From Methanobacterium sp. (GTDB lineage Archaea > Methanobacteriota > Methanobacteria > Methanobacteriales > Methanobacteriaceae), in assembly GCF_016217785.1 (NCBI RefSeq), contig NZ_JACRGA010000002.1:1-64000 (forward strand): a stretch of DNA of 64,000 nucleotides. The letters are read 5' to 3'. Shown here piece by piece: positions 63,444-64,000 of this stretch. The notes under the pieces were generated by a model. It did no database searches. It worked only from the letters and a program-made list of their open reading frames with translations, and had not been told where the DNA came from. Position 1 is the first letter of the stretch, and every line of letters starts with the position of its first letter. A program made the translations under genes and the position numbers.

Positions 63444-64000
63444 AACGTGAATTTTTAGAGGCCCATAAAATCATTTGCACCAGTAATTGTGAATCTTGAG
63501 GATCGATTTCAGGGTGGGAACTGCTTAAAAGAACTCTGCCTGAACCGTAGCTTTCCCCCACAATAGCCGAATAACCCTGGTAACCTGTTGAGTTATCAGA
63601 GAAAGTAGCAAATGAAGTTGCACTGGAACTTGTAGTATACATTGCAGGGCCATTTTGATGGTGAAGACTTATTTGAGAAGAATCAATTAACGTACTCCCG
63701 GATGAAGTGGGGTTGATTGAAACCAATCCCTCATAACTTACATCAATAGTGTTTACATGTGAAGCAAGCCCCCATCCAGAATAAGCCCCATCAACGCTGT
63801 TGGATGCAGCATAAGCTCCGGCACATATCCCCAGATATCCATTACCTTGGTTTACAAATTCTTTAATGTCATCGTTGTCAATGTTGCCACTGGCAATATA
63901 AGTTGCGGAGTTTCCTCCGGGCATAATCAAAATATCATAGCCAGATAAAGTATTGGAGTTAATTTCACTACTAGTGTCATAGTCAAAGTATATCCCACTG
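63442..64000 (-). CDS. BPL_N-type glutamine amidotransferase-like protein (partial)
   Basis: Partial: the reading frame continues unbroken to the window edge at 64000, so the N-terminus (probably including a signal peptide) is missing; about 185 residues are visible. DILIMPGGNSATYI and GYLGICAGAYAASN carry the nucleophile elbow with Cys, as in the N-terminal biotin-protein-ligase-like (BPL_N) and class I amidotransferase folds. A region rich in Ser/Thr follows, then SLHHQNGPAM and GRVLLSSSHPEIDP with the His that would complete the site. Such stand-alone proteins are often secreted and of unknown role. Its stop lies in the nested inverted repeat. Confidence 0.78.
   Translation of the reverse strand, partial: SGIYFDYDTSSEINSNTLSGYDILIMPGGNSATYIASGNIDNDDIKEFVNQGNGYLGICAGAYAASNSVDGAYSGWGLASHVNTIDVSYEGLVSINPTSSGSTLIDSSQISLHHQNGPAMYTTSSSATSFATFSDNSTGYQGYSAIVGESYGSGRVLLSSSHPEIDPQDSQLLVQMILWASKNSR

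Overview
The window looks like a chromosomal segment of a mesophilic hydrogenotrophic methanogen of the order Methanobacteriales, most likely Methanobacterium. The support is a block of methanogenesis marker (Mmp) genes with nifB, hdrC-hdrB, F420H2 oxidase, 2-phosphoglycerate kinase, diphthine synthase, archaeal Trm5 and Nob1, class III signal-peptide pilins, AglB, and an archaeal SRP (7S) RNA beside tRNA-Ser. Spacers are AT-rich. TATA-like boxes and GGAGGTGA-type ribosome binding sites recur, and several genes start with TTG or GTG.

Region 1 (1-19.7 kb) is a cell-surface glycan island. It holds two class III pilins, an AglB/STT3 oligosaccharyltransferase, a hexapeptide acyltransferase, three GT-A type glycosyltransferases, a UDP-glucose dehydrogenase overlapping a UDP-glucuronate decarboxylase (together a route to UDP-xylose), a sugar-island methyltransferase, a Wzx-type flippase, a GT4 glycosyltransferase and two multi-pass GT39-like transferases. 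coaD, an inosine/xanthosine triphosphatase and a B12-binding radical SAM gene sit inside it. A decayed methyltransferase stub lies at 12.2-12.4 kb.

Region 2 (19.8-36.7 kb) is mixed housekeeping: two aminotransferases, a P-type ATPase with a cluster of operator-like half-sites, a QueG-like iron-sulfur protein, an AlkA-like glycosylase, a VOC protein, a CorC-like membrane protein, tRNA-Ser(GCU) and SRP RNA, a PiT transporter, FprA, and a 2-phosphoglycerate kinase overlapping a CBS-pair protein. Region 3 (36.4-38.7 kb) is hdrC-hdrB, DUF749-like and DUF2096-like genes behind one strong promoter with a palindrome upstream. HdrC carries an unusual long charged N-terminal extension.

Region 4 (38.9-47.5 kb) shows decay and mobility: an integrase N-terminal fragment, an ABC transporter reduced to an ATPase/permease fusion with three frameshifts, short tandem repeats, an orphan Dam-type methylase and a protein with a Cys/His/acidic insert. 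Region 5 (47.6-56.6 kb) is a tightly packed leftward run: mtnA, nifB, mmp17, mmp15, mmp5, DUF2111, mmp6, mmp3, mmp2 and DUF2117. The overlapping part very probably serves assembly or activation of methyl-coenzyme M reductase (MCR).

Region 6 (56.9-64 kb) has nob1, a candidate free-standing structured RNA with its own terminator, moaB, pyrE, a 48-residue four-knuckle zinc protein too short for routine calling, a PRC-barrel protein, a sodium:solute symporter with its small accessory protein, a nested inverted repeat and a BPL_N-type protein cut by the window edge.
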